A stretch of 64,000 nucleotides of DNA. Origin: an uncultured Paracoccaceae bacterium (lineage in GTDB: Bacteria > Pseudomonadota > Alphaproteobacteria > Rhodobacterales > Rhodobacteraceae). The stretch is from NCBI GenBank assembly GCA_951812305.1, contig CATOSB010000008.1, positions 558,001 to 622,000 on the forward strand, read 5' to 3'. Shown here one piece after another: positions 9,641 through 18,808 of this stretch. A program made the position numbers and the translations under genes. Under the pieces are notes generated by a model. The model saw nothing but the letters and a program-made list of their open reading frames with translations, searched no databases and was not told the origin of the DNA. How positions within the stretch are numbered: position 1 is the first letter of the stretch; every line of letters begins with the position of its first letter.

Positions 9641-10534
9641 ATGTCGATCACTAACACCGCACTTTTTGTCTGTCTCGATGATTTTGCAAAAACCTACGAG
9701 GACTGGGAGCGCCACCGGTTGATCCCCTCGGGTCGTCAGAGGCTTCGCTCCGGCAAGCTGACCCTGGGGGAGAGCCTGTTCATCATGGTCTTGTTTCACT
9801 TGTCGCCGTTCAAGGACTTCAAACATTATTGGATTTATGGCGTTGAGCAGAAATACCGTGACTGCTTTGGCAACCTCCCGAGCTATGGTCGGTTTGTCAG
9901 CCTCATGCCAAGATTAATGGTGCCGTTTTGCATACTGCTGCACTGCTTCAGCGGTGAAAAAACCGGCGTCTATTTTGCCGACAGCACTAAGCTCGCGGTC
10001 TGCCACAATGCCCGCATTAATCGAAACAAGGTCTTCAAGGGGCTGGCAAAGCGCGGTCGCAGCACAATGGGCTGGTTCTTTGGCTTCAAACTGCATCTAA
10101 TCATCAACAACAAGGGGGAGATCATGGCCGTCAAAATCACGGCAGGTAATGTCGATGATCGAAAGCCGTTTGAAGCCATGATCGCGGGCCCCGAAGGCAA
10201 AATATTTGCTGATAAGGGCTATATCTCCAAATCCCTCTTCCAACGGCTCTGGCAGCGTGGGCTCCACCTCGTCACCGGCATTCGCCGCAACATGAAAAAC
10301 TATCTCCTGCCAATCCTGAACAAAATCCTGTTGCGAAGGCGGTTCATCATCGAAACTCTGTTCGATAAGTTGAAAACCAGCATGGGACTGGAACACACTC
10401 GACACAGATCGCCTGCCAACGCATTCGTACACCTCATCTCGTGTGTCGCAGCCTATAGGCTCGGGAAAACCAAAGTTAAAATGGGACCCATAACCGTGCC
10501 GGAAACAATCAGGCAGGTCGAATACCAGATATAG
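9641..10534 (+). CDS. IS982-family transposase
   Basis: 297 residues with the IS982 hallmark region FADSTKLAVCHNARI...KVFKGLAKRG..S.GWFFGFKLH, followed by GNVDDR, FADKGYIS and the C-terminal RRRFIIETLFDKLK. The frame is intact. The start MSITNTALF at 9641 was chosen over the longer reading frame. Confidence 0.92.
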   Translation: MSITNTALFVCLDDFAKTYEDWERHRLIPSGRQRLRSGKLTLGESLFIMVLFHLSPFKDFKHYWIYGVEQKYRDCFGNLPSYGRFVSLMPRLMVPFCILLHCFSGEKTGVYFADSTKLAVCHNARINRNKVFKGLAKRGRSTMGWFFGFKLHLIINNKGEIMAVKITAGNVDDRKPFEAMIAGPEGKIFADKGYISKSLFQRLWQRGLHLVTGIRRNMKNYLLPILNKILLRRRFIIETLFDKLKTSMGLEHTRHRSPANAFVHLISCVAAYRLGKTKVKMGPITVPETIRQVEYQI

Positions 10535-10554
10535 CGCTTATCCAGAACTCAGGT

Positions 10555-10686
10555 TATATACTGAAACTCGCTATCAGTATCTTCATTCCACCGGATGTTC
10601 TCCGTCTTCCTCGCAAAATCACCTATCGCTTTGTACTCCACCCCCTCCGGGCAATGCTTGGCGATCAACTCATCAATCCGGTTCAT
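10555..10686 (-). pseudogene. hsdS: hsdS, truncated after 44 codons by the IS982-like element
   Basis: Begins MNRIDELIAKHCPEGVEY, the usual N-terminus of type I specificity subunits, and overlaps the end of hsdM by ATGA. The frame runs to EFQYI and then enters the inverted repeat of the IS982-like element. Both target-recognition domains are missing, and no further hsdS or hsdR sequence lies beyond the element, so this restriction-modification system has no specificity. Confidence 0.85.
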
Positions 10687-12260
10687 GCCCGTTTTCCCTC
10701 CAGGTCTACGACGATGGCGTCGATGGCCGTGCGCAATTCCGCCTGGCGCGCTACGATACGGGCAATGTCAGCGTTGAGTTCTGTGATATTGATCTCTTCG
10801 CGCTCGTCTTTTTGTTCCACATAGGAGGAGACGGAGATGTTGTAACCGTTTTCGGCAATTTCGCCGTTGTCCACCAGCCGCGCAAAGTGCTCCATGGCCT
10901 CCCGATCGGTATAGGCATCCAGAATCTTTTTCTGGTGATACGGGGTCAGCTTGTTCTTGTTGCCGTTGCGGGTGAATTCGCTCGATGCATCGATGAACAG
11001 GGTGGCGTTGTCGAACTTGGATTTTTTCAGCACGATGATACAGGTGGCAATGGTGGTGCCGAAGAACAGGTCGGGCGGCAGCCGGATCACCGCATCAACG
11101 TAATTGTTGTCGATCAGATACTGGCGGATTTTCTGCTCTGTGCCACCGCGATAAAGCACGCCTGGAAACTCAACAATCGCCGCTGTACCGTTCACCGCCA
11201 GCCAGGAGAGGACGTGCATGGTGAAGGCGAGGTCGGCCTTGCTCTTGGGGGCCAGCACACCCGCCGGGGCGTAACGCGGGTCGTTGATGAGCAATGGGTT
11301 ATCCTTGCCCTCCCATTTGAGCGAATACGGCGGATTGGAGACGATGGCCTCAAAAGGCTCGTCATCCCAATGGGCGGGGTCGATCAGCGTGTCGCCATGG
11401 GCAACGTCGAACTTTTCGTAATTGACGTCGTGCAGGAACATATTGATGCGGCACAGGTTGAAGGTGGTCAGGTTGGCTTCCTGACCGAAGAAGCCCTGGC
11501 GCACTTTGTTATGGCCCAGCACCTTGGCGAATTTCAGCAGCAGCGAGCCCGATCCGCAGGCGGGGTCGTACACCTTGTTGACCTCGGTCTTTCCCACCAC
11601 GGTGATGTGGGCCAGCAGCTCGGAAACCTCCTGCGGGGTGTAGAATTCGCCCCCGGATTTGCCAGCGGTGGAGGCATACATCTGCATCAGGTATTCGTAG
11701 GCGTCGCCGAACAGGTCTATGGTGTTGTCCGAGAAACCGCCCGAGCCGTTGGAGAGTGGCAGGTCGCCGATGGCGTCGAGCAGTTTCACCAGCTTTTCAT
11801 TGCGCTTGGCAACCGTTGAGCCGAGCTTGCTTGAATTGACGTCGAGGTCGTCGAACAGGCCCTTGATGTCGTTTTCGCTGTCGGCGCCAACGGCGGAGCC
11901 CTCAATATCGGTAAAGATGCGGCTCAAGGTTTCGTTGAGGTTGGCATCGTGCCGGGCCCGCCGGCGCACATTGGCGAACAGGTGCGAGGGCAGGATGTAG
12001 AATCCCTTTTCCTTCACCGTCTCGGCGCGGCCGAATTCGGCATCTGCATCACTCAGCGTGGTGTAATCGAAGTCCGGAATGCCTGCCTTGCGTTCCTGCA
12101 CGTTGAGATAGGCAGTCAGATTCTCCGAGATGAAGCGGTAGAACAGCATGCCGAGCACGTAGGTTTTGAAGTCCCAGCCGTCGACGCTGCCGCGCAGGTC
12201 GTTGGCGATGCGCCAGATGGTCTTGTGCAGTTCTGCGCGTTCGGCTTCTTTATTGCTCAC
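10683..12260 (-). CDS. hsdM: Type I restriction-modification methylase subunit HsdM
   Basis: 525-residue N6-adenine methyltransferase. It has the HsdM N-terminal helical domain, an S-adenosylmethionine motif I near 231 (DPACGSGSLLLKF) and catalytic motif IV NPPYS near 310. The C-terminal coiled coil would contact HsdS. The start is a GTG overlapping the stop of an upstream HTH gene (GTGA), and the end overlaps hsdS by ATGA. With hsdS cut off and hsdR missing, the intact subunit has no partner here. Confidence 0.95.
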   Translation of the reverse strand: MSNKEAERAELHKTIWRIANDLRGSVDGWDFKTYVLGMLFYRFISENLTAYLNVQERKAGIPDFDYTTLSDADAEFGRAETVKEKGFYILPSHLFANVRRRARHDANLNETLSRIFTDIEGSAVGADSENDIKGLFDDLDVNSSKLGSTVAKRNEKLVKLLDAIGDLPLSNGSGGFSDNTIDLFGDAYEYLMQMYASTAGKSGGEFYTPQEVSELLAHITVVGKTEVNKVYDPACGSGSLLLKFAKVLGHNKVRQGFFGQEANLTTFNLCRINMFLHDVNYEKFDVAHGDTLIDPAHWDDEPFEAIVSNPPYSLKWEGKDNPLLINDPRYAPAGVLAPKSKADLAFTMHVLSWLAVNGTAAIVEFPGVLYRGGTEQKIRQYLIDNNYVDAVIRLPPDLFFGTTIATCIIVLKKSKFDNATLFIDASSEFTRNGNKNKLTPYHQKKILDAYTDREAMEHFARLVDNGEIAENGYNISVSSYVEQKDEREEINITELNADIARIVARQAELRTAIDAIVVDLEGKRA

Positions 12261-12392
12261 GTTTCAGGCTTCCCGTCTTCGTCTTGTTTCGTCTGGCCTT
12301 TGGTGAGCCTTTCAATCTCGTCTTTGCGAAAGCGCCATGCGCCTCCAACCTTGAAGCCAGGAAGTCTGTCCTCAGAGTCTGAGCATAATTAA
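12257..12392 (-). pseudogene. Excisionase-type HTH protein, 5' end lost to IS630
   Basis: The last 40 or so codons read EDRLPGFKVGGAWRFRKDEIERL, the C-terminal half of MerR/excisionase-like winged helices that often precede hsdM genes. The frame ends in TGA overlapping the GTG of hsdM. Upstream it runs straight into the IS630-type end, so promoter and N-terminus are gone. Confidence 0.72.
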
Positions 12393-13561
12393 TACCAAGG
12401 GTGCTTCAAAATGACTCAGCTATGGATTTTGGGTACCGCCTGAGGTGCTGAGGTGATTCAAGATTGGCAAAGGAGACCACCGATGCCAGCCAGGATACCG
12501 ATGCGAGCCGATTTTACCGCCAATGATCTGCGCAAGCTTGCCGCAGAGAGTTCTGATGCCCGGCAGAGCCGACGGCTTTTGTCGCTTGCCGCTATCGCCG
12601 ATGGCATGTCGCGTGGGGCTGCGGCCCGCATTGGCGGGATGGACCGGCAAACGCTCAGGGACTGGGTGCTCCGTTTCAACGCTGATGGTCCAGCGGGGCT
12701 GCTGGATCGGCAGCGAGGAGGCTCGCGATCCCGCCTTGACAATGCGCAACTGGATGAACTGGCGGCTCTTGTCGAGACCGGTCCTGATCCTGAAAAGGAC
12801 GGTGTCGTCCGCTGGCGGCGGGTCGATTTGAAGAATGTGATCAAGGCGCGTTTTGGCGTCGACTATCACGAGCGCCATGTGGGGCAGATTCTGCACAATC
12901 TGGGCTTTTCCCACATCAGCGCACGCCCTCAGCACCCGGGGCAGGACGTGCAGGTCATTGAGGATTTCAAAAAAACTTCGGCGACAATCTGAAGGAGACG
13001 CTTCAGGGGGTGCCGCCGGACAAACCCGTCGAAATCTGGTTCCAGGACGAGATGCGTCTCGGTCAGAAGAACACCCGCGTCCGCCAGTGGGCACGCAAGG
13101 GCACACGGCCCCGCCAGCCCGCCGATCAGCGTTACCAAAATGCGTATCTTTTTGGCGCCATCTGCCCCGAACGCGGCACCGGCGCGGCGATCATGATGCC
13201 AGCAGCCGACACCTATGCGATGCAGCGCCACCTGGAAGAAATCAGCAAAATTGTCTCCGATGGCGCCCACGCCGTCATCCTCATGGACCAAGCCGGCTGG
13301 CACACGACATCCGCTCTGGAAATCCCGCAAAACCTGTCGCTCATGTTTCTGCCGCCCAAATCACCAGAGCTGAATCCAACCGAAAACATTTGGCAATATC
13401 TCCGCCAGACATGGCTCGCAAACCGGACGTTCGACACATATGACGCGATTCTCGACGCGGGGTGCGAGGCCTGGAACAACCTCATCGCAAGACCGCAAAC
13501 CATCACATCCATCGCAAGCCGCAACTGGGCGAAAGTCGGTCAGATTGAATAACCCTTGGTA
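12393..13561 (+). mobile_element. IS630-family insertion sequence
   Basis: About 1.17 kb bounded by inverted repeats TACCAAGGGT and ACCCTTGGTA, each ending in TA, as expected from IS630-type insertion at TA. The left end cuts the HTH gene upstream of hsdM; the right end abuts an IS5-type fragment. Confidence 0.88.
12483..13552 (+). CDS. IS630-family transposase, two frames joined by -1 frameshift
   Basis: The first frame (12483-12992) carries the HTH part and ends shortly after VIEDFKK. The second (continuing to 13552) carries the DDE domain: IWFQDEMRLGQK, ILMDQAGWH and LPPKSPELNPTENIW. They overlap at a run of seven A residues (12967-12973). A -1 slip there gives DFKKNFGDNLKETL, the normal family sequence. 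Programmed frameshifting is known in this family, so this is probably a working gene, not a pseudogene. Confidence 0.87.
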
Positions 13562-13619
13562 TAAGTTGAATGATTTCAGCCAGTTGTGGTTCACCCGAGG
13601 TACAAACTTGGAGGAAATC

Positions 13620-13856
13620 ATGCCTTGGATCGAAATCACTCGCCCCGACTATGACCGACGTGGCCTGCGTTATGCAAGTGACGCGACCGACACGGGGTGG
13701 GATCTGGTCTCCCCGCCTTTGGAACCGCGCTGCGCGGTTGGGCATCCTGGTGAGGTCGATATGCGCGGTATTTGGGACGCAATCCAGTACATCGGCGTGG
13801 AGGGTTGCTCGCGCCAGCGTGGTACACGTGTCATGTTGCGAAGATCAAAACGCTGA
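13620..13856 (+). pseudogene. IS5-family transposase, N-terminal fragment
   Basis: Starts MPWIEITRPDYDRRGLRYAS with GGAGGA just upstream, matching the N-terminus of IS5-type transposases (TRP.Y.R.GLRYASDLTD). Similarity continues to the AIQYI.EGC segment and then stops; the catalytic domain is missing. The remaining 120 bp up to the tra cluster show nothing recognisable. Confidence 0.7.
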
Positions 13857-13978
13857 AAAAGGATTTTGTGTCCCCTTCCCAAATTGACCCCGTATCGCCC
13901 GGCGGGCGTAAACATGACAGGGCAGAGAACACCACCGGCGGATGCGGGTCTCCTGTCGCGGGCCGGAGGCTGGCCGTC

Positions 13979-14665
13979 TCAGCGTTTCAGCACATCGGCG
14001 AGCAGGGCTTTTTTTCGCGCGGACTGGCGTTCGGTTTCCAGAAACCCGTCCAGTTCATCCCGGATGAGCGCGTCGAGACGGGGCAGGGCGGGGCGGCGGT
14101 CGAGAGCCCATGCACCGAGCATGATCTGTCGTCTTGTGCGGTCGCGCCGGGCCTGTTCCCGCGTAATCCCGGCGTCACCGGGCAGGGCGCTCCCCGATGC
14201 AAGCGTATCGAGAAAGCCTTCCATGAAGGCGCTGTTGCGAGCTGCCGTTGCCGCCGAGGGGTGACCGGCGATATGGGCCTCGATATCAGACCTGAACCCA
14301 TCGAAGAGATCGGGCTTGTGGCGGAACTGTGCCACGAGAAACCCGCCGAGGATGGCCTTGCGGCGGGCCTCCTCATTGCGGCCTGCCTTCTGCGCGCGTT
14401 TCCTGATCCCGGAGAGCCGGTCGGTGAGCCTGGCAAGGGATGAGAGCGGCGGGCTGTCGCGTCCGATGGTCTCCCGGAACATTTCCACGAGTTGGGGTGT
14501 TGTCAGCCGCCGCCGGAAATACCCTGCCTTCTGAGCCGCCACGAGCAGGCGCTGTTCCTCACGGTCCCGGACGCGGGCGATCTCGGCCTCGATCCCGGCG
14601 ATTTTTTTGTCATCCGTCTGCGTGGCGGTCTTGCGCTCAGAATCGGAGGGAACGTTTTGGGTCAT
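13979..14665 (-). CDS. TraC/TraD-like relaxosome accessory protein
   Basis: 228 residues. The N-terminal coiled coil with KKIAGIEAEIARVRDREEQRLLVAAQKAGYF resembles TraC/TraD-type mobilisation proteins, which sit beside the relaxase at oriT. The rest is helical and basic without recognisable motifs. AAAGGA lies before the ATG at 14665, which I prefer over the ATG at 14686. It ends the tra operon; a relaxase would be expected nearby, but only IS fragments follow. Confidence 0.5.
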   Translation of the reverse strand: MTQNVPSDSERKTATQTDDKKIAGIEAEIARVRDREEQRLLVAAQKAGYFRRRLTTPQLVEMFRETIGRDSPPLSSLARLTDRLSGIRKRAQKAGRNEEARRKAILGGFLVAQFRHKPDLFDGFRSDIEAHIAGHPSAATAARNSAFMEGFLDTLASGSALPGDAGITREQARRDRTRRQIMLGAWALDRRPALPRLDALIRDELDGFLETERQSARKKALLADVLKR

Positions 14666-14891
14666 GACTGTCCTTTCGGTGTTCATGGGTGATGGCCATC
14701 AGCCCGGTGCCCGGGATGGTGCCGCGCGCGCCAAAGCTGTCTTCGAACAGAACTGTCGCCTTGCGGTCAACATGCTCGAATGGCGGAAAGCCTGGCAGCA
14801 CGGTTTCGAAATAGTCTTCCAGAAGATAGCGCTCGACATCATCGGGCGGGCGGTTCGGATCCTCAAGGATCTCGTTTGGGCTTTCGGTCAT
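14637..14891 (-). CDS. Small protein of unknown function in tra operon
   Basis: 84 residues, not recognised, acidic in the first half (DDVERYLLEDYFETVLPGFPPF). AAAGGA precedes the start and it overlaps traF by 4 bp and the next gene by about 30 bp, so it is translated as part of the operon. The ribosome-binding context nearly matches that of the following gene. Confidence 0.6.
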   Translation of the reverse strand: MTESPNEILEDPNRPPDDVERYLLEDYFETVLPGFPPFEHVDRKATVLFEDSFGARGTIPGTGLMAITHEHRKDSHDPKRSLRF

Positions 14892-15343
14892 GGTCGTCCT
14901 TTCGATGGTTGTTGGCTGTCAGCCGATGCCCGTGATGCGGGCTCCGGATCGATGAGAAGCAGAGGCTTCCACCAGCCTCTTGCGTCCTCGTGCCGGACCG
15001 GGCCGAGGACACGGCTGTCCAGCGCCCCGGGCGTATCGCCTTCCACGATGAGGGATCCATCGGGGCGGCGCTCTGCGATGCGCTTGAGAACGCGCAGGCC
15101 GTCCGGGGCGTCGGGTGAACAAAGACGGGGATACCAGGGCGCTTCCCGGTGGCGGCGCTCCAGACAGAAGGTGACATAGGCCGCGCGCTGCGGGTCGGCA
15201 CGGAGATAGAGGCCGCGCGGGACCGAGGGTGTGGCGTTGCCCAGCACGAGGCCAGCGGCGCTGGCCGCCCAGACGAGCAGCAGCACCGCCATGACCGGTG
15301 CGCCGAAGAGAAGGGTTCGGGTGACGTCTCTTCTCAAGGTCAA
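14888..15343 (-). CDS. traF: TraF-type conjugal signal peptidase
   Basis: 151-residue membrane-anchored S26-family peptidase. In RP4 the homologue cyclises the TrbC pilin. One N-terminal membrane segment is followed by ATPSVPRGLY (catalytic Ser near 40) and VLKRIAE (catalytic Lys near 87), then the GDTPGALDSR.LGPV conserved block. It overlaps both neighbours by 4 bp. Its pilin substrate TrbC is encoded at 32 kb. Confidence 0.87.
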   Translation of the reverse strand: MTLRRDVTRTLLFGAPVMAVLLLVWAASAAGLVLGNATPSVPRGLYLRADPQRAAYVTFCLERRHREAPWYPRLCSPDAPDGLRVLKRIAERRPDGSLIVEGDTPGALDSRVLGPVRHEDARGWWKPLLLIDPEPASRASADSQQPSKGRP

Positions 15344-15939
15344 TGACGTTCAGCCTTACCTTCAATCGGGGCCTGAACAGTCCCGGAGAGCCAGCGCGGC
15401 GCGCCGGGTGGGCGGTCCCGCAACACGGCGCGCAGGCGATGGTGACGCCAGCTGAGCGGGCTTTCGAGACGAGACCGCAGCTTCCAGGCATAGATCTCAT
15501 GGCGGCAGACCGGGGAGGTGAGATACCAGTCGGCCAGATCGATGAGACGCATAAAGCACTTCCCGGTTTGAACGAGCCTGCCCTGGCGCGTGTGGGGCCG
15601 GGGCAGGAGATCGGTGCTCCAGGGCCGCAGGTTCAGGGGGACGGGCATTGCGGACCCTGACGCCGCCCCGCGCCGCAGGAGGGGGCCACGCGCCGGCCCG
15701 AAGTCGAGGGTCTTGAATGGGATCCCCGGCAGTCCGTCCCAGACGCATCGGGCGTCGATGTTGTCCAGCGCAGGCTTCAACGCAGGCACCTCTTCTTCCT
15801 CAGCCGCTTGCGCCGCCGCGCCCGCCGCAGCCTGAAGCTCCGGGCCTTGCGGCGGGCCTGTTTCGGATCCCGGCCCGGGCGTTTTGGTGTCCGCGTCACG
15901 GCGCATCGGGGCTGGCCGGGACATCAGGCGTTTCAGCAT
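15340..15939 (-). CDS. Unknown protein between traG and traF
   Basis: 199 residues, not recognised. The first third is low-complexity Ala/Pro/Glu; the rest is basic and Trp-rich (LIDLADWYLTSP, LSWRHHRLRAVL). Its start overlaps the end of traG by about 40 bp, but later ATGs at 15924 or 15906 are possible. The end overlaps traF by 4 bp. The position suggests a transfer-related role without defining it. Confidence 0.55.
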   Translation of the reverse strand: MLKRLMSRPAPMRRDADTKTPGPGSETGPPQGPELQAAAGAAAQAAEEEEVPALKPALDNIDARCVWDGLPGIPFKTLDFGPARGPLLRRGAASGSAMPVPLNLRPWSTDLLPRPHTRQGRLVQTGKCFMRLIDLADWYLTSPVCRHEIYAWKLRSRLESPLSWRHHRLRAVLRDRPPGAPRWLSGTVQAPIEGKAERH

Positions 15940-18808
15940 TGCGGATTTCCTCCAGTTTTTCGAGCCGCTTGCGCACGGCGTGGGCGCTGCGCCCGATCTC
16001 CTTGCCGACCTCTGCGTGGGACTGGCCTTCTTTCAGCATCGCGAACATGCGCGCGTCATCCTCCTGCAACCATCTGCTGCCGTGACGCGCCGTCTTCTCT
16101 TTTTTGCCCGTGTCCGGACCCGATGCAGCGTCCGGCCCGTCACGGCCCGGGCTTGCGCCTGTCTTCCCGGCTGATCCCTGTGGGTTCGTTTCGGGTTCTG
16201 CTGACCCTGTTCCGGGTGTCTCTGCGTCTCCGGGCGCGCCCGATGCCCCGTCGGTCCCGACCGCTTCCGATGGCTCCTTCGGACCGGGATCAGCCGCAGC
16301 ACCGGGGCAACCGGAGATATCCGGTTCGACCCGCGATGGATCGGGGGTCGGTGTCATCGAAGAGGGTGTTTCGCCGTCGTGTTCAGCATCGTCGGGCTGC
16401 GGCGGGACAGGGTTTTCCTGCACTGCGTCCAGTGATCCCAGAGCGGCCTCGGCCAACCAAGGTCCGCCGGCGCGCAGGCGGGCGATGAGCTGCGCTTCGG
16501 TCGCGGAGAGCGTGACATTCTCCCCAACGTCGGGGTCTTCCCCGGCTTCCTGTGCCTCAACCCCGGTGTGCAGGCTGGCCGGAGCATGTTGCGTGTCGCT
16601 GTCCCCTTCGGCCTGCGCGTCACCGGCATTCCGATCTCCGGGGCGCGGGCCGATGTCATAGTCGATATCCGGCTCGACCTCGGGGAAGCCGTCTTCGGGG
16701 CTGACGCTCTTCGCCGCCTCTTCCTGCGGTTCTTTCTTCGCGTTTGGCGGCTCCTGCGCCTCCGCGATCCGCTGCATGACCTGCGCGTGCCGTTTGGTTG
16801 CGGCCAGATGCTCTGCCACGTCTTCGGGGGATTTGACCCGGTCCTTCATGTCGGGCCGGGTGAACCAGATGGCTTTCGTGGCGAGGATCGGTTTGGACTT
16901 GCGGGTGAATATCAGCGCGCCATGCACGGGCAGCTGGCCCAGCGTTGCGGCCGACATGAGCGGCACCTCGCGGAGTTGTTCCTGCTCGCTGGTTCCGAGC
17001 GTGCCGGTCATGGGGGCGAGCGGCGCGGCCGAACTCGACGATCCCTGCGTCCGGGTGCGGATGGTGTGTTTACCGAGCATGGTGACGATATCGCTGGCGG
17101 TGCGCGATGAGCCGACGGCACTGACCACCCTGGCCTCGCAGCTGTCGAACCAGGCGGAGGCCCCGGCATCGCCGCCCCAGGCCTCCACGAGCTGCCCGTA
17201 GTTCTGATAGATCAGCATGAGATGCATGCCGATGGAGCGCCCGGCATCGCGGACATTGGTCAGTATGTCCATGCCACCGAGTACGCGGGCCTCGTCGATG
17301 AGAAAGAGGCGGCGGGCCTTGGGGCGGTCGGGCTGCTCGGTCAGACCGGCGATGACAAACATCGCGCCGAACAAGAGGCGCGGGAAGGAGGAGAAGTCCC
17401 GTGCCGCGAGTTCGGGCAGGTTGATGAAGATGTCGGATTTGGGTCCGAGCGCGGCGATATGGTCGGCGGGGGATCTGTCGGATCGGGCGAAGGCCTGGAT
17501 GTCGGGAAAGCGGACGAAGGCCAACTTGTTGGAGATGCCCTTGACCACGCCGGGGAATGTGCGGTCGTCGAGCGCGGCGATCCCGCTCATCTCGTCATTG
17601 ATATAGGGCAGATCGGGGTAGGTGGCCGCGATGTCCTGCGCCTCTTCAATCACGTCCTCCCGCTTGCGGTTGATGAATCTGGAAATCTCCCCCGCGACAT
17701 TGTTGTTCTTTCTCTCGACGTAATAGGCCATGAGCGCGGCGAAGAGGCTGACGGACATATCGTGGAAATATTCGCTGTTCTCGGAGGACCGCGCATGGGC
17801 GGGCATCAGCGTTTTGGCCATGGTGTAGTAGACCGAAGGGGTGTCGGGTGCGAGCGGCGCGATGGCCTTGAAGGGATCGAACCCGGTTTCGGCATCGATG
17901 ACGATGGCCCGATACCCCATGGCTTCGCGTGCCTCGCGGGTGCGCGCGTAGAGGTCGCCTTTGGGATCTACGACGACGAGCGGGCCGTCATAGGTGAGAA
18001 TGTTGGGAATGACGATGCCGGCGGTCTTGTACCCGGCCGAGGGGGCCAGCACCAGGGCATGGCCGTTGCCCGCGCCCGGGTCGATGGTGACGAGATGGCC
18101 GGTCCCCTGCCGCCCCCAGCTGCGGGGCCGTCCCGGATCGAAGCCGGGAGTCTCTCCGATGGGATCGGAATGTTCGCCGAGCACGATGCCGCCGGGATGG
18201 GTAAATCGCTGCCGGATCTCGCCGCGACTGGCCCATGTGGCCTGAGGCAGACCGTCTTTATGTCCGCTCCCCGCCGGGCCGTCGCGGGTGGCGTCGTCAA
18301 TGGCCCTGATCAGCCCTTTCCAGAGCCGGTAGCCCACGCCTGCGGTGATGGTCGCCATGATCACAAACCCGGCGAAGGCAAAGAGGACCGCTGTTTCTGC
18401 TGTGGAATAGTTGAAGAGGATGGTCCGGAACCAGGGCCATGTATTGTCGAAGACCCATGTGGCCTGCCAGGCGCCGTCGATCTTCCAGGGCCGGGTGGCA
18501 TAGAGCGCGATGCCGGGAAACCAGAGACACCACCAGAGCGGGGACCTGCGCCCGAGACCGAGGGCGATCCCGTGGCAGATCATGGCGGGCAGGAGCGCGG
18601 CGAGCAGGAGGCCGGGATCGTAGGACCAGGCGGGTGTGGTGGCGCGCATATAGAGCGCGACGTTGACGATAAACCCGAGCCATGTGGCAAGGAGCAGGGC
18701 GAGCGGCAGGAGGCCGACAGGCGAGACGAGCGTGTCCCGCGCACGGGTCAGTCCCCGCCGGATGGCGGCAGCTGTCCTTTGTCTGCGGGAGATGTTTCGG
18801 TCGGTCAT
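15896..18808 (-). CDS. traG: TraG/VirD4-type coupling protein with long C-terminal tail
   Basis: 970-residue ATPase that links the relaxosome to the secretion channel at the inner membrane. N-terminal membrane segments (about 30-160) are followed by a Walker A variant, APSAGYKTAG near 260, VVVDPKGDLY, and a Walker B, FLIDEARVLG near 503, then SSRTASDIVTMLGKHT. After the ATPase core, about 300 residues are acidic and Pro-rich. The last 60 contain an HTH-like segment (DARMFAMLKEGQSHAEVGKEIGRS..AVRKRLE). This tail is longer than in usual TraG proteins of about 640-700 residues. Confidence 0.93.
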   Translation of the reverse strand: MTDRNISRRQRTAAAIRRGLTRARDTLVSPVGLLPLALLLATWLGFIVNVALYMRATTPAWSYDPGLLLAALLPAMICHGIALGLGRRSPLWWCLWFPGIALYATRPWKIDGAWQATWVFDNTWPWFRTILFNYSTAETAVLFAFAGFVIMATITAGVGYRLWKGLIRAIDDATRDGPAGSGHKDGLPQATWASRGEIRQRFTHPGGIVLGEHSDPIGETPGFDPGRPRSWGRQGTGHLVTIDPGAGNGHALVLAPSAGYKTAGIVIPNILTYDGPLVVVDPKGDLYARTREAREAMGYRAIVIDAETGFDPFKAIAPLAPDTPSVYYTMAKTLMPAHARSSENSEYFHDMSVSLFAALMAYYVERKNNNVAGEISRFINRKREDVIEEAQDIAATYPDLPYINDEMSGIAALDDRTFPGVVKGISNKLAFVRFPDIQAFARSDRSPADHIAALGPKSDIFINLPELAARDFSSFPRLLFGAMFVIAGLTEQPDRPKARRLFLIDEARVLGGMDILTNVRDAGRSIGMHLMLIYQNYGQLVEAWGGDAGASAWFDSCEARVVSAVGSSRTASDIVTMLGKHTIRTRTQGSSSSAAPLAPMTGTLGTSEQEQLREVPLMSAATLGQLPVHGALIFTRKSKPILATKAIWFTRPDMKDRVKSPEDVAEHLAATKRHAQVMQRIAEAQEPPNAKKEPQEEAAKSVSPEDGFPEVEPDIDYDIGPRPGDRNAGDAQAEGDSDTQHAPASLHTGVEAQEAGEDPDVGENVTLSATEAQLIARLRAGGPWLAEAALGSLDAVQENPVPPQPDDAEHDGETPSSMTPTPDPSRVEPDISGCPGAAADPGPKEPSEAVGTDGASGAPGDAETPGTGSAEPETNPQGSAGKTGASPGRDGPDAASGPDTGKKEKTARHGSRWLQEDDARMFAMLKEGQSHAEVGKEIGRSAHAVRKRLEKLEEIRNAETPDVPASPDAP

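Larger units (their letters stand above)
9034..10554. mobile_element. IS982-like element with a passenger gene
   Basis: Ends are marked by an imperfect inverted repeat, 14 of 18 matching, sharing TTCTGGATAAG (9034-9051 and the complement of 10537-10554). At 1521 bp it is about half as long again as typical IS982 elements. The extra length holds a minus-strand gene (9072-9512). The right end lies exactly where an hsdS reading frame breaks off, which supports the boundary. No clear target duplication is present, so adjacent DNA may have been deleted. Confidence 0.65.

Noticed and set aside
12967..12973. IS630 transposase as a pseudogene
   Set aside because: The break is at a run of seven A residues and a -1 slip restores the exact family sequence, as in programmed frameshifting.
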